Source: an uncultured Pseudothermotoga sp. (lineage in GTDB: Bacteria; Thermotogota; Thermotogae; Thermotogales; DSM-5069). From it: a stretch of DNA of 64,000 nucleotides. The notes under the pieces were generated by a model. The model was not told the DNA's origin. It was given only the letters and a program-made list of their open reading frames with translations, and made no database searches. Shown here one piece after another: positions 42,015-50,502 of the stretch. The position numbers were made by a program, and so were the translations under genes. The stretch covers positions 62,001 to 126,000 of the forward strand of contig CALKJI010000009.1 of assembly GCA_937995655.1 (NCBI GenBank), written 5' to 3'. Within the stretch, counting starts at the first letter, position 1. Each line of letters starts with the position of its first letter.

Positions 42015-42367
42015 GATTCAATCTTTGAGATGGCTTTTTTCAGCGCCTCCAAAGGCGCTCTTATGCACTCAAAACCCTTATCAAAGAACTCCATTTCTTG
42101 TCTGATGTGCTCTTCGTTCAAGGTCTTTATAAAATCGATGTGTCTTCCATTGGCCAGTCTACACACAGCTTCAGATGCTGCTATCACCCTCGGACATCCA
42201 GATGCCTTGAAAGCGATGTCCCTGATGAGATAATTTTCTATTTTTACAAAGATCCTGACCCTATCTCCGTGTTCTGGATAGACAACTTCAGCTGTGTGTG
42301 TATAACCGATATCTTGCGCATACCTTGGGTTCAGGAAGAGATCTTTAAATCTTTCTGAGTATGCCAT
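42011..42367 (-). CDS. IscU/NifU-like scaffold variant lacking the first cysteine
   Basis: The 118-residue protein keeps the IscU fold landmarks YPEHGDRV, ASGCPRVIAASE and FECIRAPLEAL. In classical scaffolds the first block contains a cluster-binding cysteine (P-C-GD). Here that position is histidine, while the other two cysteines remain. Such a change could alter cluster binding or give a metal carrier. It follows the second cysteine desulfurase by ten bases and overlaps the ZIP transporter gene. ATG 42367 follows GAGGAGG. Confidence 0.8.
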   Translation of the reverse strand: MAYSERFKDLFLNPRYAQDIGYTHTAEVVYPEHGDRVRIFVKIENYLIRDIAFKASGCPRVIAASEAVCRLANGRHIDFIKTLNEEHIRQEMEFFDKGFECIRAPLEALKKAISKIES

Positions 42368-42377
42368 CGCTGCCTCC

Positions 42378-43505
42378 TCAGATTTTTCGTAATCTTTTCA
42401 CTTGTTCAGAAAGTATCTGAATGAAGTAATCTATTTCTTCCTCTGTATTGTCATACCCAAGTGTTATTCTGATTGCACCATCGATCATCCAGTCGCTCAG
42501 ATCCATCGCTTCAAGAACATGTGATCTAGTCATTTTGTGATGTGAAGAACACGCAGAAGCAGTCGAAACAGATATACCATGCATGTCTAGGGCTGTGGCT
42601 AATGTCTCACCATTGATTCCTTTGAAAGACACATTTATGTGGGAAAAAATACTTTGGGTGCCATTTATGTGGTGTTCAGGAATTTGGGATATGGCAGCAA
42701 GGATTTTTTCTCTGAGGACTCTCACTTTGGTAGACCAATCTGGATAATTACTATCAATCGTTTTCAATGCAACAGCCATTCCATGTGCACCAGGGACATT
42801 CTCGGTGCCACTCCTGAGACCTTTTTCATGCCCCCCGCCCAAGATGATCGGGTCCAAGTTTACAGATTTACTCACATACAGAAAACCACAGCCCTTTGGT
42901 GCATAAAATTTATGGCCCGATGCCGATAGCATATCAACCAACGACGCATCGATCTTTATCTTTCCAATTGCTTGTACTGCATCACTGTGCAAAGTTATTC
43001 CATATTTTCTTGCTATTTTTGAGATCTGGTCAATCGGTTGAATCACACCCGTTTCGTTATTGACCCACATTATAGATGCGAGAACTGTTTCCTTTCTTAT
43101 GGCCTTTTCAAAATCCTCCGGTAGAACATAACCCTCAAAAGATGGCTTCAGGTATGTAACATCATAACCATGGCTTTGCAAGTACCTTGCCACCTCTAAA
43201 ACAGCTGGATGTTCAATCTGAGTAGTAATGATGTGGCCACCCTGTGGAAAATTAGCCTTTAGAAAACCCATAATTGCTATGTTATCTGATTCAGTCCCAC
43301 CAGATGTGAAAAAGATCTCATCAGCTGATGCGTTTATAAAATTGGCAATAACTGTTCTGGCATCTTCATATATCTGTTTTGCCTCTTGACCATGAGAATG
43401 CAAACTGGAAGCATTGCCAAAATTTTCAGTGAACACCTTTGTTACTTCCTCGGCTACTTGCTTGAAAACAGGTGTCGTAGCTGCATGATCAAGATAGACT
43501 CTCAT
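42378..43505 (-). CDS. Cysteine desulfurase, IscS/NifS type (second)
   Basis: This PLP enzyme of 375 residues takes sulfur from cysteine for cluster assembly. It has the N-terminal YLDHAATTPV, GTESDNIAI, the PLP-lysine segment SASGHKFYAPKG near residue 200, RSGTENVPGAHGMA and the active cysteine loop STASACSSHHK. The C-terminus is a standard class V aminotransferase end. The start overlaps the end of the IscU gene by 17 bases. It is a close relative of the enzyme at 43895-45067, and it matches the canonical sequence better than that one. Confidence 0.92.
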   Translation of the reverse strand: MRVYLDHAATTPVFKQVAEEVTKVFTENFGNASSLHSHGQEAKQIYEDARTVIANFINASADEIFFTSGGTESDNIAIMGFLKANFPQGGHIITTQIEHPAVLEVARYLQSHGYDVTYLKPSFEGYVLPEDFEKAIRKETVLASIMWVNNETGVIQPIDQISKIARKYGITLHSDAVQAIGKIKIDASLVDMLSASGHKFYAPKGCGFLYVSKSVNLDPIILGGGHEKGLRSGTENVPGAHGMAVALKTIDSNYPDWSTKVRVLREKILAAISQIPEHHINGTQSIFSHINVSFKGINGETLATALDMHGISVSTASACSSHHKMTRSHVLEAMDLSDWMIDGAIRITLGYDNTEEEIDYFIQILSEQVKRLRKI

Positions 43506-43890
43506 CTTTTACACTCCTCGCTGCTGACTCTTCATAGGCTTTTATTGCCTTTCTAAGGGTATCAACGGCAAGGTTGCTACAGTGGTATTTTATTTGGGGT
43601 AAGCCTCCCAACCTTTCCACGATATCTTTCCAGGTTATTTGTTTTGCTTCTTCAAGTGAAAGGCCTTTGACAACTTCGGTCATCATAGACGCTGTTGAAA
43701 TGTTCGCAGCGCAGCCATAGGATTCAAACTTAATATCTGTAATACGATCGTCTTCGACCTTTAGATAAACTGTCATCATATCCCCACAGGCTATGCTGCC
43801 CTCTGTTGCTTGAGCACTCGCGTCCTCTATTTTACCTAGATTTCTCGGATTCTTGAAATGATCCATGACTAATTCGGTGTATTTGAGCAC
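43489..43890 (-). CDS. Fe-S cluster scaffold IscU/SufU type
   Basis: The 133-residue scaffold carries all three cluster cysteines: GSIACGD near residue 35, SYGCAANIS near residue 60 and HCSNLAV near residue 104. It begins YTELVMDHFKNPRNLG, the classic IscU opening. It receives sulfur from the flanking desulfurases and builds Fe-S clusters. GTG 43890 lies behind GGGAGGTGATCGA. The gene is only four bases from the upstream desulfurase stop. Confidence 0.93.
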   Translation of the reverse strand: MLKYTELVMDHFKNPRNLGKIEDASAQATEGSIACGDMMTVYLKVEDDRITDIKFESYGCAANISTASMMTEVVKGLSLEEAKQITWKDIVERLGGLPQIKYHCSNLAVDTLRKAIKAYEESAARSVKDESLS

Positions 43891-43894
43891 TCGA

Positions 43895-45067
43895 TCACCT
43901 CCCTGCTTTAATAGGACTGATCTTTCTGAGCCATGAAACCACTGATTTCAATTTCTCGACGGTATAATCTATCTGCTCTTTGGTTGTGAATCTATCAAAG
44001 GTAAACCTGATCGATCCATGAGCTCTTTCGTGATCGCCACCGATGGCAAGGATTGCGTAATTTGGTTCCAATTTCTCCGAGGCACAGGCTGAACCTGTTG
44101 CGACTTCAACACCTTCCATGCTGAGTGCTAAACTTATGGCCTCACCCTCTATGAACCTGAAACTGAAGTTGACATTGTAGGGTGTTCTTCCTTCGCCCCT
44201 AGGACCGTTCAATATCACATGATCGATCTGTGATTCCACTTTGTCAATGAAATACTCTTGCAGTTTCCTGAGATTGCTGAGAGACGAATCGATATTTTCA
44301 ATGGCAAGTTCTGCAGCCCTTTTCATTCCCATTATTGCTGGGACGTTCTCTCCACCTGGTCGTCGTTTATCAAAAGACTCTGCCCCGTACATTATAGGCT
44401 CAATCTTGGTACCTTTCTTGACGTACAAGAATCCGACACCTTTCGGTGCGTGAAACTTATGACCGCTCACACTCATTAAATCTACTTTGAATTTCTTCAC
44501 ATCAACTGGGAACTTTGCATACATTTCAGCTGCGTCTGTGTGAAAATATATCTTATGACTCTGCCGGCTCAAAATCTCTCCTATTTGCTCAAGTGGCATG
44601 ATGGAACCAACGAAATGGCCAACGGCTATGACACTGACCAATATGGTGGAAGGCCTAATCGCCCTTTCTAGGTCCTCCAATTTTATAAAACCTTCATCAT
44701 CAACAGGTATTACAGTGACTTCAAACCCTTCGTTTTTTAACTGAGAAGCAATACTCATAACTGATCCGTGTTCAAGTGCCGAGATAATTATGTGATTACC
44801 CTTGTTTCTGTTTGCTCGAGCCACGCCAATGATTGCTACGTTGTTTGATTCTGTGGCACCTGAGGTGAAAAGTATTTCTTCCCCAGAATCTGCATTTATA
44901 GATTTGGCAAAAAACTCTCTTGCCTTTGTGAGATCGTCATATACTTCTTGTGCAGATTCATAGAGACCATCTGGTCTAGCAAAGTTATTAGTCATGTAAT
45001 TAAGAACAACTTGGGCAACTTCCGGCAATACCCTTGTAGTTCTGCAGTTATCAAGAAAGATTTTCAT
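43895..45067 (-). CDS. Cysteine desulfurase, NifS type (first), divergent
   Basis: The 390-residue PLP enzyme has GATESNNVAI, HTDAAEMYAK, the PLP-lysine segment SVSGHKFHAPKG and the cysteine loop TGSACASEKL. Some usually constant positions differ: LDNCRTTRV instead of LDNAATT, GHFVGSI where NNEIG is expected, and RRPGGENVP instead of RxGTEN. Catalytic Lys and Cys remain, so activity is likely, but specificity may differ from the second copy. It is the fourth gene of the Fe-S operon, after the nucleoside phosphorylase. Confidence 0.88.
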   Translation of the reverse strand: MKIFLDNCRTTRVLPEVAQVVLNYMTNNFARPDGLYESAQEVYDDLTKAREFFAKSINADSGEEILFTSGATESNNVAIIGVARANRNKGNHIIISALEHGSVMSIASQLKNEGFEVTVIPVDDEGFIKLEDLERAIRPSTILVSVIAVGHFVGSIMPLEQIGEILSRQSHKIYFHTDAAEMYAKFPVDVKKFKVDLMSVSGHKFHAPKGVGFLYVKKGTKIEPIMYGAESFDKRRPGGENVPAIMGMKRAAELAIENIDSSLSNLRKLQEYFIDKVESQIDHVILNGPRGEGRTPYNVNFSFRFIEGEAISLALSMEGVEVATGSACASEKLEPNYAILAIGGDHERAHGSIRFTFDRFTTKEQIDYTVEKLKSVVSWLRKISPIKAGR

Positions 45068-45077
45068 TTTACACCTC

Positions 45078-45899
45078 CTACATATAACTTATAACCCTTA
45101 GGATAATTCGAGCCATCTTTTCTCCAGTCTTTTCAGCTATTTCAAGGACTTCTTCTGCACTTAAGGGTTTTAGATCTTCTGGTACAGCTCTATCGGTTAT
45201 GGCAGAAAGACCGAGTACTTTGATACCAGCGTGCCTTGCAACTATCACCTCTGGTACAGTTGACATACCAACGGCGTCTGCACCAAGGTTTCTGAACATC
45301 TTCAATTCCGCAGGTGTCTCAAAGTTTGGGCCTGATACTGCAACATAAACACCCTCGTAAAGCTCTATTTTCTCTTCTTGAGCTGCCCTTTTGGCAAGCT
45401 TTATCAGTTCCCTATCATAGGGTTCACTCATATCTGGAAATCGAGGACCCCATTCTTCAAAGTTTGGCCCTATCAGTGGATTGTCACCGATGAAGTTTAT
45501 GTGATCCGTAATTACCATTGGTTTTCCAACATCAAAGACAGGATTCAGCCCTCCAGATGCATTTGTCACAAATAAATACTTCACACCCAGTAACTGCATG
45601 ACCCTGATGGGAAAAGTAACTTCTTGCATGGAATAACCTTCATAATAGTGAAATCTTCCATTCATCAAAACAACATCTTTGCTACCAAGTTTTCCAAAGA
45701 TCAGCTCACCTTTGTGCCCAGGCGCGGTGGACACTGGAAAGCCTGGTATGTCAGAGTAATGGAACTTTTTAGGTTCTTGCAGAACATCGGCAATCTTCCC
45801 TAGCCCCGAGCCAAGAATTATACCAATTTGTGGAAGTGAATCAACCTTACTTTTTAAGAACTCAGCAGCACTTTTCACCTTTTCCATATACTGATTCAT
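45078..45899 (-). CDS. Purine nucleoside phosphorylase (trimeric, PunA type)
   Basis: This enzyme splits purine nucleosides with phosphate. The 273 residues contain IGIILGSGLGKIAD, FPVSTAPGHKGELIFGKL, the MNGRFHYYEGY block, FVTNASGGLNP, VAVSGPNFETPAEL and VGMSTVPEVIVARH, all typical of the trimeric class. The segment ITDRAVPEDLKPLS differs from the usual ITN(K/M)A, which contacts the base, so base preference may be altered. ATG 45899 follows GGGGTGTG. Its place inside an Fe-S operon is unexpected and probably reflects co-transcription rather than shared function. Confidence 0.92.
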   Translation of the reverse strand: MNQYMEKVKSAAEFLKSKVDSLPQIGIILGSGLGKIADVLQEPKKFHYSDIPGFPVSTAPGHKGELIFGKLGSKDVVLMNGRFHYYEGYSMQEVTFPIRVMQLLGVKYLFVTNASGGLNPVFDVGKPMVITDHINFIGDNPLIGPNFEEWGPRFPDMSEPYDRELIKLAKRAAQEEKIELYEGVYVAVSGPNFETPAELKMFRNLGADAVGMSTVPEVIVARHAGIKVLGLSAITDRAVPEDLKPLSAEEVLEIAEKTGEKMARIILRVISYM

Positions 45900-45924
45900 T
45901 TTCACACCCCCTGATTTTTTCACA

Positions 45925-46884
45925 TCATCCTATGAGACCTTTTATTATTAACTCAGTTGCTTCTTCTTCGGTCAGTCCTTTAGCCATCAACGTTTGAAGT
46001 TGATTTGCATTAACACGTCCTATAGAGGCTTCATGTGTTAGCTCTGCTAATTCATTCATTACCTTCAAAACAGGAACAGTGCTAACATCCACGGCCTCGC
46101 CCTTTGTTATCTCTTCACATTTTATATGACCTTTTGAATAATCTCCGACTCCATATGCTTCATTTACGACCCTAACCTTGGACTGATCCAAGGCAACGAC
46201 GGTTGTCTTTGCTATACCACTCGCGCGATTACCAATCAGATCAAGCTTCTCTCTTATTAAAACTTGATCCAGTTTACTCGCTTTCACCTTCGCCGAAAGC
46301 TCAGCTATGGCATTTTCTCGCAATTCGACCGATGCATCAAGATGGAGCTTACCAACCCTTGTTTTGGTTAGCACGAAGTTGTTCACAAAGAGACCGTTTT
46401 CCTCTACAACAGCTTTTGTAGTTGTATTGAGAATTACCGAACCTGTATCTGAATGATAATGTTCATCGGAGTAATACATTTTGGCATTCTTCCCTATGTG
46501 AACTAATGCTAATGCACTGTGTGTGAACTCTTCTACCCATGGGAATGTGCAGTGGGCAACAAATCTTACTTGCGAATTATCACCAATCTCTATTTCAAAA
46601 ATAACCTTCTGGAGTCCTCTTTTTTCAACAAAACCTGTGCAAATGTGTATAGGAGTCTGAATTATTGTGTTTTTTTCCACCACTATTCTTGCTCTGACTC
46701 CATCCTGAATCTGCTGTGGGAAAATTTGTATACCTGTGAGGCCGTTGAGGCCTATGACTTTGTCTCCGCTTATTATCAAAGATGCTACTCTCTTATTCAA
46801 AAATTTTGAAGCATCTCCGCCAGCTTTTTCATAAGCCCTTTTGAGCAATTCAAACTCTTTTCTCTGATCAATCGTACTTATCAT
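45925..46884 (-). CDS. SufB/SufD-type Fe-S cluster scaffold component
   Basis: The 319-residue protein shows the SufBD right-handed beta-helix core: VHIGKNAKMYYSDEHYHSD, LHLDASVELRENAIAEL and GHIKCEEITKGEAVDVS, followed by the C-terminal LTHEASIGRVNANQL and a helix ending GLTEEEATELIIKGLIG. The THEASIG block is the SufB/D signature that contacts SufC. Only one SufBD protein is present, so with SufC it forms a minimal two-gene SUF system instead of SufBCD. Its start overlaps the sufC stop as ATGA. Confidence 0.9.
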   Translation of the reverse strand: MISTIDQRKEFELLKRAYEKAGGDASKFLNKRVASLIISGDKVIGLNGLTGIQIFPQQIQDGVRARIVVEKNTIIQTPIHICTGFVEKRGLQKVIFEIEIGDNSQVRFVAHCTFPWVEEFTHSALALVHIGKNAKMYYSDEHYHSDTGSVILNTTTKAVVEENGLFVNNFVLTKTRVGKLHLDASVELRENAIAELSAKVKASKLDQVLIREKLDLIGNRASGIAKTTVVALDQSKVRVVNEAYGVGDYSKGHIKCEEITKGEAVDVSTVPVLKVMNELAELTHEASIGRVNANQLQTLMAKGLTEEEATELIIKGLIG

Positions 46885-47615
46885 ATTCTCATCTCCTCAA
46901 GGCTTGGTAGATTTACATGTGAACATTCATCGCACCTGTCTTTGTAATACTTAATGATTCTATCAGATGATCCTTGGGTCAATATGGAACCATTGCACAA
47001 TAAATAAGCTTCTTGAGATAACTTTGCGATCTCTTCTCTGTGTGTGATTACGATAACTGTTCCGCCATGTTTTACAATGTAATCTATTACATTCTCTATC
47101 ATTGATAGGGACATTATGTCGATGCCAGAATCTGGTTCATCAAGAATTGCATAGCGAGGATTCAACAGCAAGATAGAGGCAAGTTCTACTCTCTTCCTTT
47201 CTCCACCACTTAATAACCCATCGACCATCCGGTGTCTGTAAAGATTTGGCGATAACCCAACAAAATTAAGGATGAACTCAATTTGATGATTCGAGACTTT
47301 TATTTTTCCCCCTAGTGTCAAATACTGTTCCACGGTCAGTCCTTGAAATCTGACCGGTTCTTGCCAAAGTAATGTCAAACCTTTTTTCGCCCTATCTGTT
47401 ATAGAAAGATTGGTTATATCTTCACCATCGAGCAGAATACGCCCTGATGATGGTTCATAACCGTTTATCCCCATTATAAGGTATGCCAAAGATGATTTCC
47501 CTGCACCATTAGTGCCGAGGATAGCATATATCTTGCCTGTTTCGAAAACCGCATTTATGTCCTTCAAGATATACTTGTTTCCTCTGACAAGGTTTACATT
47601 ATCTAAAAGTAACAA
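46881..47615 (-). CDS. sufC: SufC Fe-S assembly ATPase
   Basis: SufC is a soluble ABC ATPase driving SUF scaffold function. The 244 residues contain Walker A GTNGAGKSSL, LLWQEPVRF in the Q-loop, signature LSGGERKRVE and Walker B YAILDEPDSGIDI, a SufC-like form. A C-terminal CDECSH is an added cysteine pair not expected in SufC. TTG 47615 lies nine bases after GGAG and gives the natural start LLLDNVNL; the track ATG 47624 abuts the ribosome site. It is the first gene of the Fe-S operon, behind a palindrome. Confidence 0.9.
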   Translation of the reverse strand: MLLLDNVNLVRGNKYILKDINAVFETGKIYAILGTNGAGKSSLAYLIMGINGYEPSSGRILLDGEDITNLSITDRAKKGLTLLWQEPVRFQGLTVEQYLTLGGKIKVSNHQIEFILNFVGLSPNLYRHRMVDGLLSGGERKRVELASILLLNPRYAILDEPDSGIDIMSLSMIENVIDYIVKHGGTVIVITHREEIAKLSQEAYLLCNGSILTQGSSDRIIKYYKDRCDECSHVNLPSLEEMRI

Positions 47616-47665
47616 CCACACCATCTCCTCTACTTTAATTTTACATGGTGCGGTTTACATTTATA

Positions 47666-47684
47666 TTAGACTTTTTAAGTCTAA
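47666..47684. promoter_or_regulatory. Perfect palindrome upstream of the Fe-S operon, candidate operator
   Basis: TTAGACTT-TTT-AAGTCTAA is a perfect 8+3+8 inverted repeat in the 82-base gap before sufC. AT-rich dyads of this kind with AGACT/AGTCT arms recall sites of Rrf2/IscR-type regulators, but that link is only a resemblance. It lacks a T-tract, so it is unlikely to be a terminator of the upstream epimerase gene. Confidence 0.5.
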
Positions 47685-47697
47685 ATTGTTTCAAAAA

Positions 47698-48726
47698 TCA
47701 TTCCAGGATGATCAGGGGACCCTCTTGCTTGAAATCGCCTCTGAATTCTTCTTCATTGAGAGATAGATGAGAATCCAGGTCATAGTATGTAAAAGCACCC
47801 GTGCCAGCAGCAAGGTGAATACTCTGCCTGATTCCAAGACTGCTTTCACCCATACAACCAATCATCAATTTTATATTTGCCGCTTGGGCTATCTGTATGA
47901 TTGATAAAGCATCACTCACACCAGATTTCATAAGTTTGATGTTTATTACATCAACTGCTTCTTCTTTTATAACTCTCAAGGCATCAAATTTTGTGAATAC
48001 ACTCTCATCGGCTGCCACTGGGTATGGGCTGTTCCATCTTACGAATTTCAATCCTTCTACGTCGTATCTTAAGACAGGTTGTTCAAAGACGTCAACATTT
48101 ACAGATTCACGATGAAGCGCTTGAATGAATTCGACAGCCTCTTTTGGCGAAAATCCTTGATTGGCATCGACCACAAAGCTCGCATCTCTTGCAATCTCTT
48201 TGGACCTGACAACTCTCTCTATATCTGTCTTTACATCTCTGCCAACCTTTATTTTTATCTTCTTGAAGCCTTCTTTGTAGATTCTTTCCACCTTGGCTAA
48301 AGTAGTCTTCAGGTCTTCTATGCCCACCGTTTTGTCGGTCTCGAGTTTGTCTTTGGCACCTCCAAAGAACTGATAAGGTTTCATTCCATACCTTTTGCAG
48401 AATGCGTCTATTATGGCAAATTCAACAGCTGCTTTGATTGCTGGTGTCGACCTCAGATTTTGAAGTAAATTGAAGAGGATCTGATATTTTTCTACGTCCC
48501 TTCCTTCCAGGATCTCCTTCACTGTTTTTTCTGTCTTTTCAAGCATTTCTGGTGTTTCACCGGAGATGACAAAAAGTGCCGAAGCTTCACCCCATCCCTC
48601 CGTACCATCTTCAAGTTTTACACATACCTCGACGTTCTCTTGTTCTTCGTGAGTACCCAGTGAAATAGTGAAAGGTTCAAAGTATCGGTATGAAACTTTC
48701 TTAAAGGATACCGTTTTGATCTTCAC
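47698..48726 (-). CDS. Dipeptide epimerase / N-acyl-glutamate racemase family (enolase superfamily)
   Basis: The 342-residue enzyme belongs to the muconate lactonising subgroup of the enolase superfamily. Catalytic elements are the KIKIKVG motif with the second lysine of KxK, the metal ligands VVDANQG, DVFEQP and VAADESVF, and INIKLMKSG with the opposite lysine. Thermotoga homologues are L-Ala-D/L-Glu epimerases, acting on murein peptides. Its start overlaps the DUF1611 gene as ATGA; in other bacteria such a pair (DgcA with DgcN) converts D-glutamate to L-glutamate through N-acetyl forms. Either role is possible. Confidence 0.9.
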   Translation of the reverse strand: MKIKTVSFKKVSYRYFEPFTISLGTHEEQENVEVCVKLEDGTEGWGEASALFVISGETPEMLEKTEKTVKEILEGRDVEKYQILFNLLQNLRSTPAIKAAVEFAIIDAFCKRYGMKPYQFFGGAKDKLETDKTVGIEDLKTTLAKVERIYKEGFKKIKIKVGRDVKTDIERVVRSKEIARDASFVVDANQGFSPKEAVEFIQALHRESVNVDVFEQPVLRYDVEGLKFVRWNSPYPVAADESVFTKFDALRVIKEEAVDVINIKLMKSGVSDALSIIQIAQAANIKLMIGCMGESSLGIRQSIHLAAGTGAFTYYDLDSHLSLNEEEFRGDFKQEGPLIILE

Positions 48727-49745
48727 AAAACCACCTCCAATTTCGATATGACCTGTGACAACTGTTCTTGATCAAAGGGATCAAAGACAAAATAATTGTC
48801 AAGTCTGTAATCTCTGTTCAAACAAGATATACCCAAGATCTCTGCCTTGCTCAGTTGCTGAAGCAACTCAATCTCTTTTGCCGGATCTGGTTTGACAGGA
48901 AATCTTTCGAAAAATTCGAAACTCTCTCTGTTTGGGTCATGCACCATGACTACATACTGTGGCATAGAACCATATATTAAGCCAAGCGTCACTTGACCAT
49001 AGGCGGGATGTCTCAAAGCACCCTGACCTTCAACGAAGATTAGACGATGTCCACTTTTTTCAAGGTCCAGAATCAACCCCTCGATCACACCAGGTACAAA
49101 ATCTGCAGGCAACGCGTCTATCGCGACACCCTCGCTGGCTCCTATCATAATACCAGTCTGACCTGTCGCTAAAAACGCTGCAGGAAGGTTTTTTCTCAAG
49201 GCAGCTTCCCACAATTGAATCGCCGTTGTTCTCTTACCCGTTGCGCAATCTGTCCCAAGGACACAGACTCGTACTGTCCTTGATTGGAGAACCTGCCCAT
49301 CTAATATTCTAAGTTTTCCTCCATAATGCCTAACATCAATTATTCGACTCTTGGTTAACCTGGAGGCACTCAGGAAAGGTTCTTTCTCAGAAAGTTTCAG
49401 ATGCAACCCCGAGAGTATATCAAGACCATACTCAATTGCTTTGACAATGTGTTTTACCAATTCTTCGGGCAAATATCCTCCAATATTAGATACACCGATT
49501 ACTAGAACCTTTGCGCCCAATCGGACTGCTTTGCTAACATCGTTTACGATAGGTACATGGAATCTCACTGGTGTTACAAAATCAGTGATCTTTTTTCCTT
49601 CCTGTTCTGCCACAACGCAAACAGGTCGTAGAACCCTACTGTGCCTCAGCAATCCATAGGTCGTCTTTGCGAGAGATGTTCCAAGTTGCCCCCATGATAG
49701 AATTGCAGCAGGAGTACCACTTTCGAAAAACTGGCTTATCTGCAA
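48723..49745 (-). CDS. DUF1611 (DgcN-like) P-loop protein
   Basis: The 340 residues have two parts: an N-terminal Rossmann-like half (AKVLVIGVSNIGGYLP) and a C-terminal P-loop half with VCVLGTDCATGKRTT near residue 160, LATGQTGIMIG and FVEGQGALRHPAY. This matches the DUF1611 family. DgcN members are reported D-glutamate N-acetyltransferases acting with a DgcA epimerase, and the epimerase overlaps this gene here. TTG 49745 follows GGAGGTGG. The acetyl-transfer role is inferred from pairing, not shown by the sequence. Confidence 0.87.
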   Translation of the reverse strand: MQISQFFESGTPAAILSWGQLGTSLAKTTYGLLRHSRVLRPVCVVAEQEGKKITDFVTPVRFHVPIVNDVSKAVRLGAKVLVIGVSNIGGYLPEELVKHIVKAIEYGLDILSGLHLKLSEKEPFLSASRLTKSRIIDVRHYGGKLRILDGQVLQSRTVRVCVLGTDCATGKRTTAIQLWEAALRKNLPAAFLATGQTGIMIGASEGVAIDALPADFVPGVIEGLILDLEKSGHRLIFVEGQGALRHPAYGQVTLGLIYGSMPQYVVMVHDPNRESFEFFERFPVKPDPAKEIELLQQLSKAEILGISCLNRDYRLDNYFVFDPFDQEQLSQVISKLEVVL

Positions 49746-49836
49746 GTTTCCACCTCCTTTTTACGGAAATGATAACATCCAGACCTGTGATATTGTGTTT
49801 TCAAAGTTCTGACGATAATACTAAAGGAGGATTTCA

Positions 49837-50502
49837 ATGGACGGTGTTGTGATAGATATTTTTGGAAAATGGGTGAAGATAAGAACCCAGAATGGGGAAA
49901 CTGTTGTGAAAATGAACAGAAAGTTACCAGAGATAGGTGAATTGGTCAGAATAACTGATCATCCTGTCAATCTTAAGGTTTATGCCGCTGAGAAGATTTT
50001 TGAAGCACCAGAGGTATTACCACCTCTGCAAAAACTTCAACCACTGCTGAGAAATATAGACAAGCCAAGAAATGATGCAGACATACCTTTTCTTGTAAAG
50101 CTCATTGAGAGAGTTGAAAATCGAATAGGGCAACTCAGAAGCGATTTTTTCGAACAAGTAGGGTTATATTACAAAAATGGCGAGGTCAATGAGAGCCTCA
50201 AGACCTTTGGCTTATGGCTCATGACGGTTTCACACCCTTTCACCTTTAAAAGCTTACCCGATCTTGAAAAACCACTTCACATATTCATGGACAGGAATTC
50301 GAAAAGATTCAGAATAGATTTTGTGAGGAATTCCAAAACGATGAGTATCGAAGGTTTGATCATAAACGATCAAATAGTTCTTGATATAAAAGGCTTTAAA
50401 ATTGATCAGCAACAGATCGAACAGTTGAGAACCTCGTTGAGTACATATTTTAAAAGTGTTCTGATCAACACTGGAGGGCTAAGAGATGGATTATACGCAT
50501 AG
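49837..50502 (+). CDS. Uncharacterised protein paired with FlhB-like domain (YlqG-like position)
   Basis: The 221-residue soluble protein has a short beta-rich N-terminal domain (VVIDIFGKWVKIRTQNGETVV), a linker with proline and a helical middle, then a beta-rich C-terminus (RFRIDFVRNSKTMSIEGLIINDQIVLDIKGF). The C-terminal part recalls the FliK hook-length control C-terminal domain, which contacts FlhB. It overlaps the next gene, a detached FlhB C-terminal domain, as ylqG does with ylqH in Bacillus. ATG 49837 follows AAGGAGG. The assignment is tentative. Confidence 0.6.
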   Translation: MDGVVIDIFGKWVKIRTQNGETVVKMNRKLPEIGELVRITDHPVNLKVYAAEKIFEAPEVLPPLQKLQPLLRNIDKPRNDADIPFLVKLIERVENRIGQLRSDFFEQVGLYYKNGEVNESLKTFGLWLMTVSHPFTFKSLPDLEKPLHIFMDRNSKRFRIDFVRNSKTMSIEGLIINDQIVLDIKGFKIDQQQIEQLRTSLSTYFKSVLINTGGLRDGLYA

